38,627 nt of DNA from JAGOSP01 sp964428075 (GCA_964428075.1 CAYRWQ010000006.1:1-38627); one strand, 5' to 3'. Numbered from the stretch's first letter, positions 8,685-17,375 are shown. A program made the numbers and translations. The notes: a model not told the origin generated them from the letters alone.

Positions 8685-9171
8685 CAGGACAGGTCGGATT
8701 GTCGCGCTTTGGTGTTAAAATCAAAGTGAGGAAAGTCCGGACACTCGCCTCTTCATAATTCCGTAAGAAGAAAGATGAGGCAGCAGGTACCGGGTAATCC
8801 CCGGACGCCGTGAGGCGCGAGGTGCGAACAGAGACGGCTTGATCTGCGAAGACAAGCCACCCCGATACTGTGTCGGGGTGAGTCAGACAGTGATGTCTGG
8901 AGTGAAACGGCTAAATCCTTATCCGAGTGCAAGGTCGTGTCTGGTTCTGCTATTTTCGGAGCCAGAAGTGCCGCACAGAATCGGCGAGTAATCGTCCGAT
9001 CAAGATAAATGGCAATCGTCCCGCACCTTTTTTGCGCGCATATCTCTCATGTTTCTGAAGGAGCTTGTCTGTCACTTCGATCCACCTGGTGGATCAAATA
9101 TGGCGGCTTCCTGAGAGAGGTGGTTTAAAAAAGGTGCGGGATACAGAATCCGGCTTATAGACCTGTCCTGA
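8685..9171 (+). ncRNA. rnpB: RNase P RNA, bacterial type, with long 3' hairpin insertion
   Basis: The ribozyme of RNase P trims 5' leaders from pre-tRNAs. The 5' and 3' ends pair to form P1/P2 (CAGGACAGGT at 8685-8694 with ACCTGTCCTG at 9161-9170). The universal core GAGGAAAGTCCGGAC lies at about 8729-8743, and the conserved partner strand ACAGAATCCGGCTTATAGACC lies near the 3' end, giving helix P4. The AGATAAATG element is at 9003-9011. The RNA is about 490 nt, larger than the common 350-400. Most of the excess is the hairpin at 9020-9140, at the position of P19 in other bacterial RNase P RNAs. Both core strands are intact, so the ribozyme is probably active. It has its own promoter; no strong terminator follows. 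Confidence 0.95.
9020..9140 (+). repeat. Long inverted repeat inside rnpB (P19-position extension)
   Basis: The arms 9020-9033 (CCCGCACCTTTTTT) and 9127-9140 (AAAAAAGGTGCGGG) are perfectly complementary over 14 bp. Within the 93-base loop, CTCTCA pairs with TGAGAG, and GATCCA..TGGATC (9079-9095) forms a nested hairpin. The element sits between AGATAAATGGCAATCGT and the conserved ACAGAATCCGGCTTAT strand, where Bacillus-type RNase P RNAs carry P19. It is a structural expansion of the RNA, not a separate gene. Confidence 0.8.
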
Positions 9172-9208
9172 AAAAGTATCAAGAAATGTTTTGGTAGAAA
9201 ATATATTT

Positions 9209-10630
9209 ATGAAACGATCAGAAATATTTTTTAGTGGTATTCAGGTTCCAGTTGACCTGTTGATGATTTCATTGGCAGCTTTGAGCGCGTATTATGTGCG
9301 CAATGTTCCACAGATTCTCTCACTCCGACCTAAGCTCTACGATATTACGCTGTTTGATTTTATGGGGGTAGTCCTGTTTGTCGCACCGATTTTCGTGCTT
9401 ATCTTTGCGGTTGAGGGATTATACCAGATGCAGACAACGCGACGTTTTTGGCGGGAAGCCTACCAAGTCTTTCAGGCAACATCGCTTGTGCTGGTTGTGG
9501 TCATCGTATCGATTTTTCTAAAACGGGAATGGTTCTCGTCGCGCTTTATCATTTTGGCTGGATGGGCTTTTACGGTATTGTACGTTATTCTTGGCCGTTA
9601 TTTAATTGCTCGGATTCAGCGTTTTTATCTGCTCAAGAAAGGAATGGGTGTACACCGTGTGCTGCTCGTGGGAACCAACGGAAAAATGCAGGCTATAAAA
9701 CGTTATCTTTCGACGCGTCGCGAGCTTGGTTTTAAGATAGTGGCGCAAGTGTCTGGCGTGTCCCTGCATCAGATAAAGGAAATACGCCAGAAGAAAGGAC
9801 TCGATGAAGTGATCGTGTGTGATTCGATGTTGACTGATGATGAACATGAAAAGTTACTCGATTATTGTCAGATCAACAATGTGGGCTATCGTTTCGTTCC
9901 GACAACGCTGCAAGCGGCACGAGTTTCGATGCAGGTTGGTATTTTGAACGGTGAACCGATTATCGAATATCAACACACACCACTCGATGGATGGGGGAAG
10001 GTGATGAAGCGCGCTTTTGATCTCTTGGCCGGTTCAGTGCTTACCATCATTGTTTTACCGATAATGGGAATTATTGCGCTTCTGATCCGTTTAGAGGATG
10101 GTGCTGGACCGATTATCTATTTGAATGAGCGGGTTGGTCAGGACGGTAAAAAGTTCTTCGTATATAAGTTTCGTTACATGCGGTGGAAATGGTGTATTGA
10201 TAGAAGCAATCCCAATTTTGAGGAGGCGCTTCGATTCGAACAGTCACTGATTCAAACACAAAGCGTTCGTCAAGGACCTCTCTACAAAATCAAGGACGAT
10301 CCACGGAAGACCAGAATCGGCTCCTTTATAGAAAAGTACTCACTTGATGAGTTACCGCAGTTTTTCAATGTGCTGAAAGGCGAGATGAGTTTGGTTGGTC
10401 CGCGGCCGCATCAGCAACGAGAAGTCAATAAATATAACGAATATCATCGACGTCTACTTACCATCAAGCCGGGTATTACTGGTATGGCGCAGGTATCAGG
10501 GCGCTCTGATCTCCCGTTTGAGGATGAGTATCGACTTGATGTGTACTATATCGAAAACTGGTCGCTCTGGCTGGATATTATCTTGTGTCTCAAGACTGCC
10601 AAATCCCTTATGCGTCGCAGGAAGAATTAA
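9209..10630 (+). CDS. Polyprenyl-phosphate sugar-1-phosphate transferase (WbaP/WcaJ-like)
   Basis: Enzymes of this family load the first sugar-1-phosphate onto undecaprenyl phosphate to begin a surface polysaccharide or glycan. The 473-residue protein has four to five N-terminal TM segments (about 10-145), a central Rossmann-like cytoplasmic domain (about 148-240, starting HRVLLVGTNGK), and a C-terminal bacterial sugar transferase domain (about 270-473). That domain shows KRAFDLLAG, ERVGQDGKKF, KFRYM (usually KFRSM), DELPQFFNVLKGEMSLVGPRP and KPGITGMAQVSGRS. ATG 9209 is preferred; an in-frame TTG at 9191 is upstream. It opens a block of glycan genes directly after rnpB and may be read from the rnpB promoter. 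The sugar it transfers cannot be read from sequence. Confidence 0.9.
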   Translation: MKRSEIFFSGIQVPVDLLMISLAALSAYYVRNVPQILSLRPKLYDITLFDFMGVVLFVAPIFVLIFAVEGLYQMQTTRRFWREAYQVFQATSLVLVVVIVSIFLKREWFSSRFIILAGWAFTVLYVILGRYLIARIQRFYLLKKGMGVHRVLLVGTNGKMQAIKRYLSTRRELGFKIVAQVSGVSLHQIKEIRQKKGLDEVIVCDSMLTDDEHEKLLDYCQINNVGYRFVPTTLQAARVSMQVGILNGEPIIEYQHTPLDGWGKVMKRAFDLLAGSVLTIIVLPIMGIIALLIRLEDGAGPIIYLNERVGQDGKKFFVYKFRYMRWKWCIDRSNPNFEEALRFEQSLIQTQSVRQGPLYKIKDDPRKTRIGSFIEKYSLDELPQFFNVLKGEMSLVGPRPHQQREVNKYNEYHRRLLTIKPGITGMAQVSGRSDLPFEDEYRLDVYYIENWSLWLDIILCLKTAKSLMRRRKN

Positions 10631-10637
10631 GGTGATA

Positions 10638-10667
10638 TTGTCGCGTGATTTGCTCACATGGTATACT
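10638..10667 (+). promoter_or_regulatory. Promoter upstream of the holin-like gene
   Basis: TTGTCG (10638-10643), an 18-base spacer and TATACT (10662-10667), preceded by TGG, form an extended -10 promoter. The predicted leader to the ATG at 10732 is about 58 bases. Confidence 0.55.
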
Positions 10668-10731
10668 CTACGCTTACAGGGGCAAGTGAGTACTCTTTCT
10701 AATTAGTAGCAGTAAGTTTTTTCTAACGCGT

Positions 10732-11073
10732 ATGATGTTGCTTTTTAAGTGGGCTATTTCCGCACTTGCTTTCTTGGCTTTGCCGTACATTGTCACAGGT
10801 ATCAGTGTCGAAAATTTTGGCACCGCCTTGCTGTTAGCTTTCCTGTGGGGGGTGATCAGTATTACTATCAAGCCCATTTTAATTCTCCTGACTTTGCCGA
10901 TTAATCTGCTCACTTTCGGAGTTTTTACTTTCGTAATCAATGGACTGCTCCTGTTCGTATTGGGCGGTATCGTCAAGGGGTTTGAGGTGCAGACTTTCTG
11001 GGTCGCCCTGTTGGGCGCCCTTGTTCTCTCGTTGATCCATATGTTTACACATATGATTTTCAGGCAAGATTAG
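10732..11073 (+). CDS. Small 4-TM membrane protein, phage-holin-4_2/YvlD-like
   Basis: The 113-residue product is almost entirely hydrophobic, with four TM segments (about 4-22, 27-50, 54-80 and 86-108). The pattern matches the superfamily that databases call mycobacterial-type 4-TM phage holin or YvlD, common in non-phage bacterial chromosomes: a KP-containing turn after TM2 (ITIKPILILLTLPINLLTFG), then a glycine-rich stretch before TM4. Despite the name, no lysis function should be assumed; there are no other phage genes here. It sits between the sugar transferase and galE. The start may be either of two adjacent ATGs. Confidence 0.8.
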   Translation: MMLLFKWAISALAFLALPYIVTGISVENFGTALLLAFLWGVISITIKPILILLTLPINLLTFGVFTFVINGLLLFVLGGIVKGFEVQTFWVALLGALVLSLIHMFTHMIFRQD

Positions 11074-11128
11074 CAGCGAGCACGAAGAGGAATTCGTCGT
11101 TTTCTATCCAACTGCATTTTAAATGTAT

Positions 11129-12130
11129 ATGCACACGATCTTGATCACTGGGGGAGCGGGGTATATCGGAAGTCATACAGCGAAGCTTTTCTTGGAAAAA
11201 GGATTCTCAGTCGTCATTCTGGACAATTTTTCGCGTGGATATCATGAGGCGACGGATATTCTCGCGGGTTTTGGTACACTTTCGGTTGAGCAAGGGGATT
11301 TGCTTGACCGAGAATGGGTAAAAAGTGTTTTTTCAAAGCATCAGATCGACACAGTGCTTCATTTTGCGGCATTGTGTTTGATTCATGAATCCATAAAAGA
11401 GCCTGAGCGGTACATGACGAACAATGTCGAAGGCACGCGCAATCTTCTTGAGGCGATGCACGAATTTGGAGTCAAACAAATGATTTTTTCTTCGACTTGT
11501 GCGGTATATGGCGAAACACGGGTGCCTCCGGTAGATGAATCCCACTCCACGAAGCCCGTAAGTCCGTATGGAGAATCCAAACTCGTGGCTGAAAGATTGA
11601 TCCGGGACTTCGCGCAGAAAAACGCATTGCACTTCATTATTTTTCGGTACTTTAATGTTTGTGGTGCGTCGAGGGATGGTATCATCGGTGATAGTAAAAA
11701 ACCATCCCAACTTTTACTGCAAAATGCCGTGCGCGGCGCCTTGAAAATCGAGCCATTTGTGTTTACATGTGGAACGGTTGATACGCCGGACACAACGCCT
11801 ATTCGAGATTACATTGACGTTGAAGATATCGCAGAGGCGCATTTTCAAGGATATGAATACTTGATACGGGGTGGCACCAGCGATGTATTTAATCTTGGTA
11901 ATGGTCATGGCTATTCAGTCAAAGAAATTCTTTCTGAGGTGGAGCTTGTCTGTGGTACGACTATAGCAAAATCAGTAGCAGAACCACGCCAGGGAGAATA
12001 TGCCAGAATCTATGCTGATTCGCGTAAGGCACAGATTGCTTTTGGTTTCCAACCTAAAAAATCTCTTCGAGAGAGTATCGAAAGTCTCTGTAAGTGGTAC
12101 GCTGGACACCCTCAGGGATACCAACGTTGA
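11129..12130 (+). CDS. galE: UDP-glucose 4-epimerase-like NAD-dependent epimerase
   Basis: GalE interconverts UDP-glucose and UDP-galactose (or the N-acetyl forms), feeding sugar donors to glycan assembly. The 333-residue protein starts with the NAD-binding motif GGAGYIGSH. It has DNFSRG after beta-2, HFAALCLIHESIKEP, the SSTCAVYG strand with the catalytic Ser/Thr, and the catalytic YGESK (YxxxK) after SPYGESK. The C-terminal substrate region includes RDYIDVEDIAEAH and FNLGNGHGYSVKEI. ATG 11129 gives the typical N-terminus; ATG 11123 adds two residues. Alanine replaces the usual V in the HFAAL(C) stretch, a minor change. It stands among surface-glycan genes, which supports a role in donor supply. 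Substrate choice (UDP-Glc versus UDP-GlcNAc) is not decidable. Confidence 0.92.
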   Translation: MHTILITGGAGYIGSHTAKLFLEKGFSVVILDNFSRGYHEATDILAGFGTLSVEQGDLLDREWVKSVFSKHQIDTVLHFAALCLIHESIKEPERYMTNNVEGTRNLLEAMHEFGVKQMIFSSTCAVYGETRVPPVDESHSTKPVSPYGESKLVAERLIRDFAQKNALHFIIFRYFNVCGASRDGIIGDSKKPSQLLLQNAVRGALKIEPFVFTCGTVDTPDTTPIRDYIDVEDIAEAHFQGYEYLIRGGTSDVFNLGNGHGYSVKEILSEVELVCGTTIAKSVAEPRQGEYARIYADSRKAQIAFGFQPKKSLRESIESLCKWYAGHPQGYQR

Positions 12131-12182
12131 AAAATAGATATGTCTCGAATACACCCGAAAAAGTAGAAAAGTAACGAGAGAT

Positions 12183-12210
12183 GCCCTCTGGATGTCGATT
12201 TGGGCTTTTT
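12183..12210 (+). terminator. Weak possible terminator after galE
   Basis: GCCC (12183-12186) and GGGC (12202-12205) can pair and are followed by five T residues. The stem is short and the loop is long, so confidence is low. Confidence 0.35.
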
Positions 12211-12218
12211 AACATATT

Positions 12219-12249
12219 TTGTCGACTCGAAAGAGCCACTTGGTATGGT
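12219..12249 (+). promoter_or_regulatory. Possible promoter of the glycosyltransferase gene
   Basis: TTGTCG (12219-12224) is followed after 19 bases by TATGGT (12244-12249), which is preceded by TGG as an extended -10. The layout resembles the element at 10638-10667, but the -10 is weaker and the spacer longer. Confidence 0.35.
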
Positions 12250-12273
12250 ATATGAAAGATAGCAATTGAAACT

Positions 12274-13473
12274 ATGACCCTCTTCCTTATAAAAATTGGA
12301 AAAGCGTGGCATGTCCTGAAAAATGATGGCTTGATTCGCGGGGGACGAAGGATTTTGGACGCTGGTTTTACGCTCTTTCGACGTGTTCGGGCTGGTGACA
12401 TACTCTTTATCTCTGGCGGGGTCGGGGATAGTGCTCGGTATCGATGTCAAAATATCGCGGAAGAGTTGAGACTTCAGGGATTCAAGACCTCCGTGACGGT
12501 TTCAGATAATCCATTTCTGCTTTCGTATGCGGATCAGTTTTCCGTTTTTGTGTTTCACCGAGTGCTCCATACCGGACGAGCGAAGGCATTATTCGAACGA
12601 TTGAAAGAATTAAAAAAAGAAATTATCTTTGAGACTGATGACCTGGTGTACGATCCGGAGTTTATCATCCATACGGATTATTACCGGAATATGAATGTGT
12701 TGGCACGAAAACTCTATCAACACGGTGTCGGCGGAGAGATTTTGGCGGATCCTTTTGTAAAAGTGGCAACTACTACGACCAGTTTTTTGGCCGACAAGTT
12801 GCGCGATCATGGTAAACGGGTTTTTATCGTACCAAATAAGCTTTCGCAACATGATATCATACTTGCAAAACGTACATGGCCGCATGTTGTATCCAGAGAA
12901 GGCAGTACGATCCGAATCGGATATCTCGCTGGTACACCGAGCCATGATAAGGATTTTTCCACCATTACCGAAGCGCTGATCCGCTTATTCAAACGTTTTC
13001 CTGAAATACGTTTAGTGCTGACCGGACCCATCAAGATTGAAGACGCGCTCTTACCATTTGCATCTCAAATTCAACGTGTACCGTTTTTACCGCGTGAAAA
13101 ACTCTTTACACATATCAGCACGCTCGATATCAATTTGGCGCCGCTTGAGTCAAATAATCCGTTTTGTGAGTCAAAGTCAGAATTGAAATTTTTTGAGGCT
13201 GGTGTAGTGGGAGTCCCAACGGTCGCGGTAGCGAACCAGACCTTCCGTGAGGCTATCGAGGATGGTGTAGATGGATATGTTGCGTCTGACACAGATGCGT
13301 GGGTTGAAAAATTGGAACATCTGATCACGGACAGACACGCTCGGATCTTGATGGGTGAAATGGCGAGACAGAAGGTATTCACACGGTATGTAACCGATAC
13401 AGGTTGGAATACAGCATATGCGGAGTACCTCCGTTCTTTTGTGACACCAGAGACTTCAAATCGACAGAAGTAA
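12274..13473 (+). CDS. GT4-type glycosyltransferase
   Basis: The 399-residue protein has the two-domain GT-B layout. The N-terminal half (about 45-190) holds a glycine-rich loop (SGGVGDSARYRCQNIAEEL) and EIIFETDDLVYD. The C-terminal half (about 205-395) has RIGYLAGTPSHDKDF at the domain start, a LVLTGP strand, and the GT4 E-x7-E region KSELKFFEAGVVGVPTVA, then the DGVDGYVA loop. These features point to a retaining glycosyltransferase using a nucleotide sugar. Donor and acceptor are unknown. It lies in the surface-glycan block after galE and before a large membrane protein. The start ATG 12274 lacks a clear Shine-Dalgarno; the next in-frame options would remove conserved residues. Confidence 0.85.
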   Translation: MTLFLIKIGKAWHVLKNDGLIRGGRRILDAGFTLFRRVRAGDILFISGGVGDSARYRCQNIAEELRLQGFKTSVTVSDNPFLLSYADQFSVFVFHRVLHTGRAKALFERLKELKKEIIFETDDLVYDPEFIIHTDYYRNMNVLARKLYQHGVGGEILADPFVKVATTTTSFLADKLRDHGKRVFIVPNKLSQHDIILAKRTWPHVVSREGSTIRIGYLAGTPSHDKDFSTITEALIRLFKRFPEIRLVLTGPIKIEDALLPFASQIQRVPFLPREKLFTHISTLDINLAPLESNNPFCESKSELKFFEAGVVGVPTVAVANQTFREAIEDGVDGYVASDTDAWVEKLEHLITDRHARILMGEMARQKVFTRYVTDTGWNTAYAEYLRSFVTPETSNRQK

Positions 13474-13569
13474 ATAAAAGGCGTAGAGGTAGCATTGTAT
13501 CATCATGCCTGACGAGTCGGTCCGGATTGTTTGAGGAGGCAAAGTATTTCTTGTAAGTCGAAAAACCGT

Positions 13570-15444
13570 ATGCTTATTGATTTTTTGATTCAAGGGGTGT
13601 TAGCAGGTCTATTTTGGGGCGGCATGGTTGGGATGGGCCTCGGGATCCTACAGATATACAAATTCCGTTTCGGGAATATTTTTTTTGATTCTGGGGTAGC
13701 ATACTTTATGTCGCTCTGTCTGTATGTGATTGGCGCGGTTTCGGTATTGTACGCGTTCCCGTGGAAAATTCCCGCACTTCAGATTTTTACTGGGACATAT
13801 CTACTTACTTCCTGGATACTGTTCTCTCGATTCGTTCTGCAGAAACAAGCATCACTCCTCCACAGAGCCTCTGCGCACAAAATGTTTTTCGGTATAGGAC
13901 TTTTGGCCGTCTTATGTTTCTTTCTTCAGATATACCACACTTCGATTTTAGATGAATGGCTGCATCGTCCGGTGGTGAAGTCATTTGTCGAAAACGGTAT
14001 CTTTCCGATGGTGAATCCGCTTTCTCCGCATCAGGACTACGTGCATAGCTATCACTACGGCACACAGGTTGCTAGCGCCGCTATTCAGACGTTGACAGTC
14101 GCAGGTGTGTCTGAGTCGTTGGATATTTTCAAATTGAGTTATTTCATTGCCGCCTTTGTCCTTTTGTACGGAATACTCCTTCATTGGATCAAGCGGGACA
14201 TGGTTGCCGCATTTGGTTCTATCCTCGTTCTTTTTTCCGGGAGCTCATTCTTTCTATTGGATAGTTTTTCAGTAAGTCACATATGGAGTTTCAAACAACT
14301 CGCGTCTGGGTGGCCACTCAATCCTCCCACCACCTTCTCCTTGACCGGAATCACGTGGATCAATCTCATTCTTTCAGTCGCATTTATTTTTTTTCTTGAG
14401 CAAAAGTTACGATATTTGAAACGAATCACGATCCTCGAGTTCATATTCTTAGGAGTTTTCTTTATCGGATTTTTTTTGATCAGTGAAATATTTGCGTTAC
14501 TCGTTTTGGGCGTATTCATTCTGGCTGTTACTTGGAGCATCATACAAACGAGCAAGAAAAAAATCTTGTCACTTTTTCTCATAAGTATTTTCTTAAGCGT
14601 AATTATTGCGGGAATATATCTGACAGGGGGAGTGGTTGGAAACTTTGTCACGAGTACGAGTGGTTTTTTTCGTCAAACCTTTCTTTCACACGAGGTGCAA
14701 CCACAAGAAATATCCGTTCCCAGTCCGCTCTCACTGCGTATGCCAAGCGATTGGGGATACCCCGCCGAAAGAAAAATTTTACGCGTGAGAGAATACTCCG
14801 TTTGGTATCTTCAAAGTTTTCTTTTAGAGGTGTGTTTGATTATACTCCTTGGATACGCCGTGTATCGGAAACAAGTCATCTGGAGGACATACCCGATTTT
14901 TTTTGGTACGGTCGCCATAGGTTTTCTGGTCCCTTTTCTTTTTTCGACACCCTACGGCACGTTGAATTTGGCGAAAATGACGTCATTCAGTCTGCTCGTT
15001 TTACACGTGATTGGTTTTGCGCTGATGATGAAAGTAGATGTCAAACGAAGCATCCGGATCTTTCTATTTATATTGTTTCTTTTCGCAGCGATTCCTGGGA
15101 TACTCATCGGGACGAATATCCAATGGCGTTGGGTATCGCATAAGGGTAAAGAACAGTCATGTTCGCAAAATCCGTTGTGTTATAAAGGTGAATTCACTGA
15201 TCTTCTGCGAAAATTTGAACGAGATTATCCCGGGTTCAAAAAGGTCGCAGTCGATGCAAAAAATGGGAAGAAAGTTGTCGATCTTACCAATTCGTATATT
15301 TATGGGTATAATGATCCAGAGGCGGAATACATCATCGAGACTCCAGAATCTGCAAAGCAGCCCTCTAAGGCCGAATATGTCAAAACAAAACCACTTGAGC
15401 TTCTTCTGAGTAGTGGGCAATACCGAATTTCGAGGTTAAAATAA
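13570..15444 (+). CDS. Large polytopic membrane protein, possibly GT-C or glycan-related
   Basis: The 624-residue product has about 12-13 TM segments, followed by a soluble C-terminal tail of roughly 85 residues. A long extracytoplasmic loop after the early TM segments holds DEWLHRPVVKSFVENGIFPMVNP and a HSYHYGTQ stretch, which resembles the acidic/aromatic first loop of GT-C glycosyltransferases. I do not recognise a named family. Its place beside galE and a GT4 enzyme suggests surface-glycan work, but flipping, polymerising or transferring functions are all possible. The start is uncertain: an AGGAGG at 13534-13539 lies 30 bases before ATG 13570, too far to serve it, and no ATG, GTG or TTG lies at the right distance (an ATT codon at 13546 does). 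A TTG at 13531 is also in frame. Confidence 0.75.
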   Translation: MLIDFLIQGVLAGLFWGGMVGMGLGILQIYKFRFGNIFFDSGVAYFMSLCLYVIGAVSVLYAFPWKIPALQIFTGTYLLTSWILFSRFVLQKQASLLHRASAHKMFFGIGLLAVLCFFLQIYHTSILDEWLHRPVVKSFVENGIFPMVNPLSPHQDYVHSYHYGTQVASAAIQTLTVAGVSESLDIFKLSYFIAAFVLLYGILLHWIKRDMVAAFGSILVLFSGSSFFLLDSFSVSHIWSFKQLASGWPLNPPTTFSLTGITWINLILSVAFIFFLEQKLRYLKRITILEFIFLGVFFIGFFLISEIFALLVLGVFILAVTWSIIQTSKKKILSLFLISIFLSVIIAGIYLTGGVVGNFVTSTSGFFRQTFLSHEVQPQEISVPSPLSLRMPSDWGYPAERKILRVREYSVWYLQSFLLEVCLIILLGYAVYRKQVIWRTYPIFFGTVAIGFLVPFLFSTPYGTLNLAKMTSFSLLVLHVIGFALMMKVDVKRSIRIFLFILFLFAAIPGILIGTNIQWRWVSHKGKEQSCSQNPLCYKGEFTDLLRKFERDYPGFKKVAVDAKNGKKVVDLTNSYIYGYNDPEAEYIIETPESAKQPSKAEYVKTKPLELLLSSGQYRISRLK

Positions 15445-15545
15445 GGGACGCGAAAACTCATTGTTTTGAGACTAGAAGTGATGATTTTTGGTCCGAGATG
15501 AGTTGGGGTGTGCTTGCGAGATTTACGCCATTCAAGGGACATTCC

Positions 15546-15575
15546 CTGTCGTCCACATGGGAAATGAGGTATACT
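15546..15575 (+). promoter_or_regulatory. Candidate promoter for the scpB-dacA-mraY run
   Basis: CTGTCG (15546-15551), an 18-base spacer and TATACT (15570-15575) form a plausible promoter in the 250-base gap before scpB. The predicted leader is about 110 bases and includes no recognised element. A TTGACG at 15614 has no matching -10. A 63-codon frame across this gap has no ribosome site and is judged spurious. Confidence 0.45.
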
Positions 15576-15695
15576 TGAGGAACCCCCGTTGCACTGCCAG
15601 CAGTGTGTGGGTATTGACGCGGGTGTTCATTTTATTGATGCGCTTGCGTTTGGTGTCATGTAAGGATAGTACAGTTTGATTCTCCTGTTGTGGAT

Positions 15696-16304
15696 ATGGA
15701 TAAGAAACAGCTCATCGGTGCGCTTGAGGCCATTCTTTTTGTGAGCGGAGAGCCGATTTCTTTCGCTCGTCTTGAGAAGACGTTCGATATTACGACGACG
15801 GAACTTGCTGAACTGGTCGTGGCCTTGCGCGAAAAACTCAATCGTGATGAAACGACAGGTTTGCGAGTTATTATCCACGATACTAGTATCTCGCTTGCAA
15901 CTAAAGGCATATACGCGGAATACATTGAGCAGTTGACCAAGGCAACGCTTCAGGAGACGCCGAGTCGAGCATCACTAGAGGTACTGGCTATTATTGCGTA
16001 TCAAGCGCCTATTTCCCGTTCAGAGATCGAAATGATCCGGGGGGTGAATTGCAATTTTACACTACGCAATTTACTCCTTCGAGGCTTAATTGAACGTAAG
16101 GGGAATGCGGATGATCATCGTGGTTATCTGTACCAACCAACAGTCAGATTTCTTCAATCACTTGATGTATCTTCGATTGATGAATTACCAGATTTCTCGG
16201 TATTGCGGAATGATGTACGGCTGTCACGAATCCTCGAGACTACGGGTGAGGTATCGCAGCAATCAAAGCAGACCACGCCCGTAACCGATGTCTCGAATAC
16301 CTGA
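15696..16304 (+). CDS. scpB: Segregation and condensation protein B
   Basis: ScpB binds ScpA and Smc to form the bacterial condensin that organises and segregates the chromosome. The 202-residue protein shows two winged-helix domains. The first includes ALEAILFVSGEPISFARLEKTFDI (about 6-29). The second starts at the hallmark SRASLEVLAIIAYQAPISRSEIEMIRGVN (about 89-117) and ends with LYQPTVRFLQ...ELPD. The C-terminal 40 residues are variable, as usual. ATG 15696 is chosen; a GTG at 15690 is possible. The usual partner gene scpA is not next door, so it must lie elsewhere or be absent. The next gene begins 21 bases after the stop. Confidence 0.93.
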   Translation: MDKKQLIGALEAILFVSGEPISFARLEKTFDITTTELAELVVALREKLNRDETTGLRVIIHDTSISLATKGIYAEYIEQLTKATLQETPSRASLEVLAIIAYQAPISRSEIEMIRGVNCNFTLRNLLLRGLIERKGNADDHRGYLYQPTVRFLQSLDVSSIDELPDFSVLRNDVRLSRILETTGEVSQQSKQTTPVTDVSNT

Positions 16305-16325
16305 TTGATTGAATATATCCCGTTT

Positions 16326-17354
16326 ATGCGTCTGAAAGTTTTCGCAGTTGCTTTTATATGTACGGTATTATGGTGGAACTCAGAGGAAATCTTCCTGTTT
16401 TTTGCTAGTCTCATGCGGTCGGATCGAACACCCTTATCAGAAGAAGTGTCACATGAGAAAACCGCGTTTTCTCCGGAAATAGCGAAAGTGAGTCCGGTGG
16501 TGACTGAGGACCGTGCTCTAGCATCCACATATCAGCCTGTGATAAAGCCGTATGCCCCAAGTCTTTTGATGCCGACTGCGCATGCGGCTATTATTATCGA
16601 CCTTGATTCTCAGGAAACGTTATATGCAAACCGCGCTGATGAACGTCGACAAATTGCTTCGTTGACAAAATTGATGACAGCGTTGATTGTTGTCGAATCA
16701 ATTCAGGACTTGAATGAAAGAGTGACTATTGATGAGGAAGCCGTGTTCGCCGAAGGAACGCGTGTGGGTTGTCCGCGGAGCGGGTACTGTACGGGTGAGC
16801 GATTGAGGGTTGGCGAACAGGTGACCGTACTTGATCTTTTGAAAGCATCTTTAATGAATAGCGCGAATGATGCCGCTATCGCCCTTGGAAAGCATATCGG
16901 GACAACCCAATCAGGATTTGCTACAATCATGAACAGACGGGCTGCGGAGCTTGGTATGGTGAGAACACATTTTTGTACACCCTCAGGCCTCGAGTTGGAT
17001 GGGCGTGAGTCCGAATGCTATTCTAGCGCCCGAGACGTCTCGAAAATGGTCACACAAGCTCTTAAATATGATCTGCTCTGGGAATTGATGCGGGTAGAAT
17101 CAACCCAAATCTCTTCGGTAGATGGGAAATATCACCATGATATTCTCAATACCGATAAACTCCTCGGACACATGCCGAATCTCATTGGTACCAAAACAGG
17201 ATTTACGCCATTGGCCGGGTATTCTCTTCTTGCGGTTGCCAGACATCCCGATTCAAATCACCGTGTTGTAGCCGTTGTTCTGGATGATCAGTTGCGTTGG
17301 CAAAGTATTCGCTCGATGTTTGATTGGAGCTTCAGGGCTTTCGAGTGGAAATAA
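16326..17354 (+). CDS. D-alanyl-D-alanine carboxypeptidase (S11 family, PBP5-like)
   Basis: This enzyme trims the terminal D-Ala from peptidoglycan stem peptides outside the membrane. The 342-residue protein has an N-terminal membrane anchor (about 3-28) and a low-complexity linker. The S11 catalytic domain follows, with all three motifs: S112-L-T-K115, S179-A-N181 and K290-T-G292. It ends shortly after the catalytic domain, without the beta-rich C-terminal domain and amphipathic anchor of E. coli PBP5, so the N-terminal TM is the likely tether. Two cysteine pairs, C149/C155 and C217/C231, lie in loops of the exported domain and could form disulfides. It is followed 21 bases later by mraY, a consistent wall-synthesis context. 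Confidence 0.92.
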   Translation: MRLKVFAVAFICTVLWWNSEEIFLFFASLMRSDRTPLSEEVSHEKTAFSPEIAKVSPVVTEDRALASTYQPVIKPYAPSLLMPTAHAAIIIDLDSQETLYANRADERRQIASLTKLMTALIVVESIQDLNERVTIDEEAVFAEGTRVGCPRSGYCTGERLRVGEQVTVLDLLKASLMNSANDAAIALGKHIGTTQSGFATIMNRRAAELGMVRTHFCTPSGLELDGRESECYSSARDVSKMVTQALKYDLLWELMRVESTQISSVDGKYHHDILNTDKLLGHMPNLIGTKTGFTPLAGYSLLAVARHPDSNHRVVAVVLDDQLRWQSIRSMFDWSFRAFEWK

Positions 17355-17375
17355 TTGATTCGCTGATTCACATAC

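Noticed and set aside
10732..11073. Holin-like gene as a sign of a prophage
   Set aside because: The family is widespread in bacterial chromosomes and no other phage genes are present.
14532..15143. 203-codon plus-strand frame inside the large membrane protein gene
   Set aside because: It is a shifted frame of a clear polytopic membrane protein, has no ribosome site and gives no family resemblance.
15488..15679. 63-codon frame before scpB
   Set aside because: No ribosome site, odd composition, and it spans a candidate promoter.
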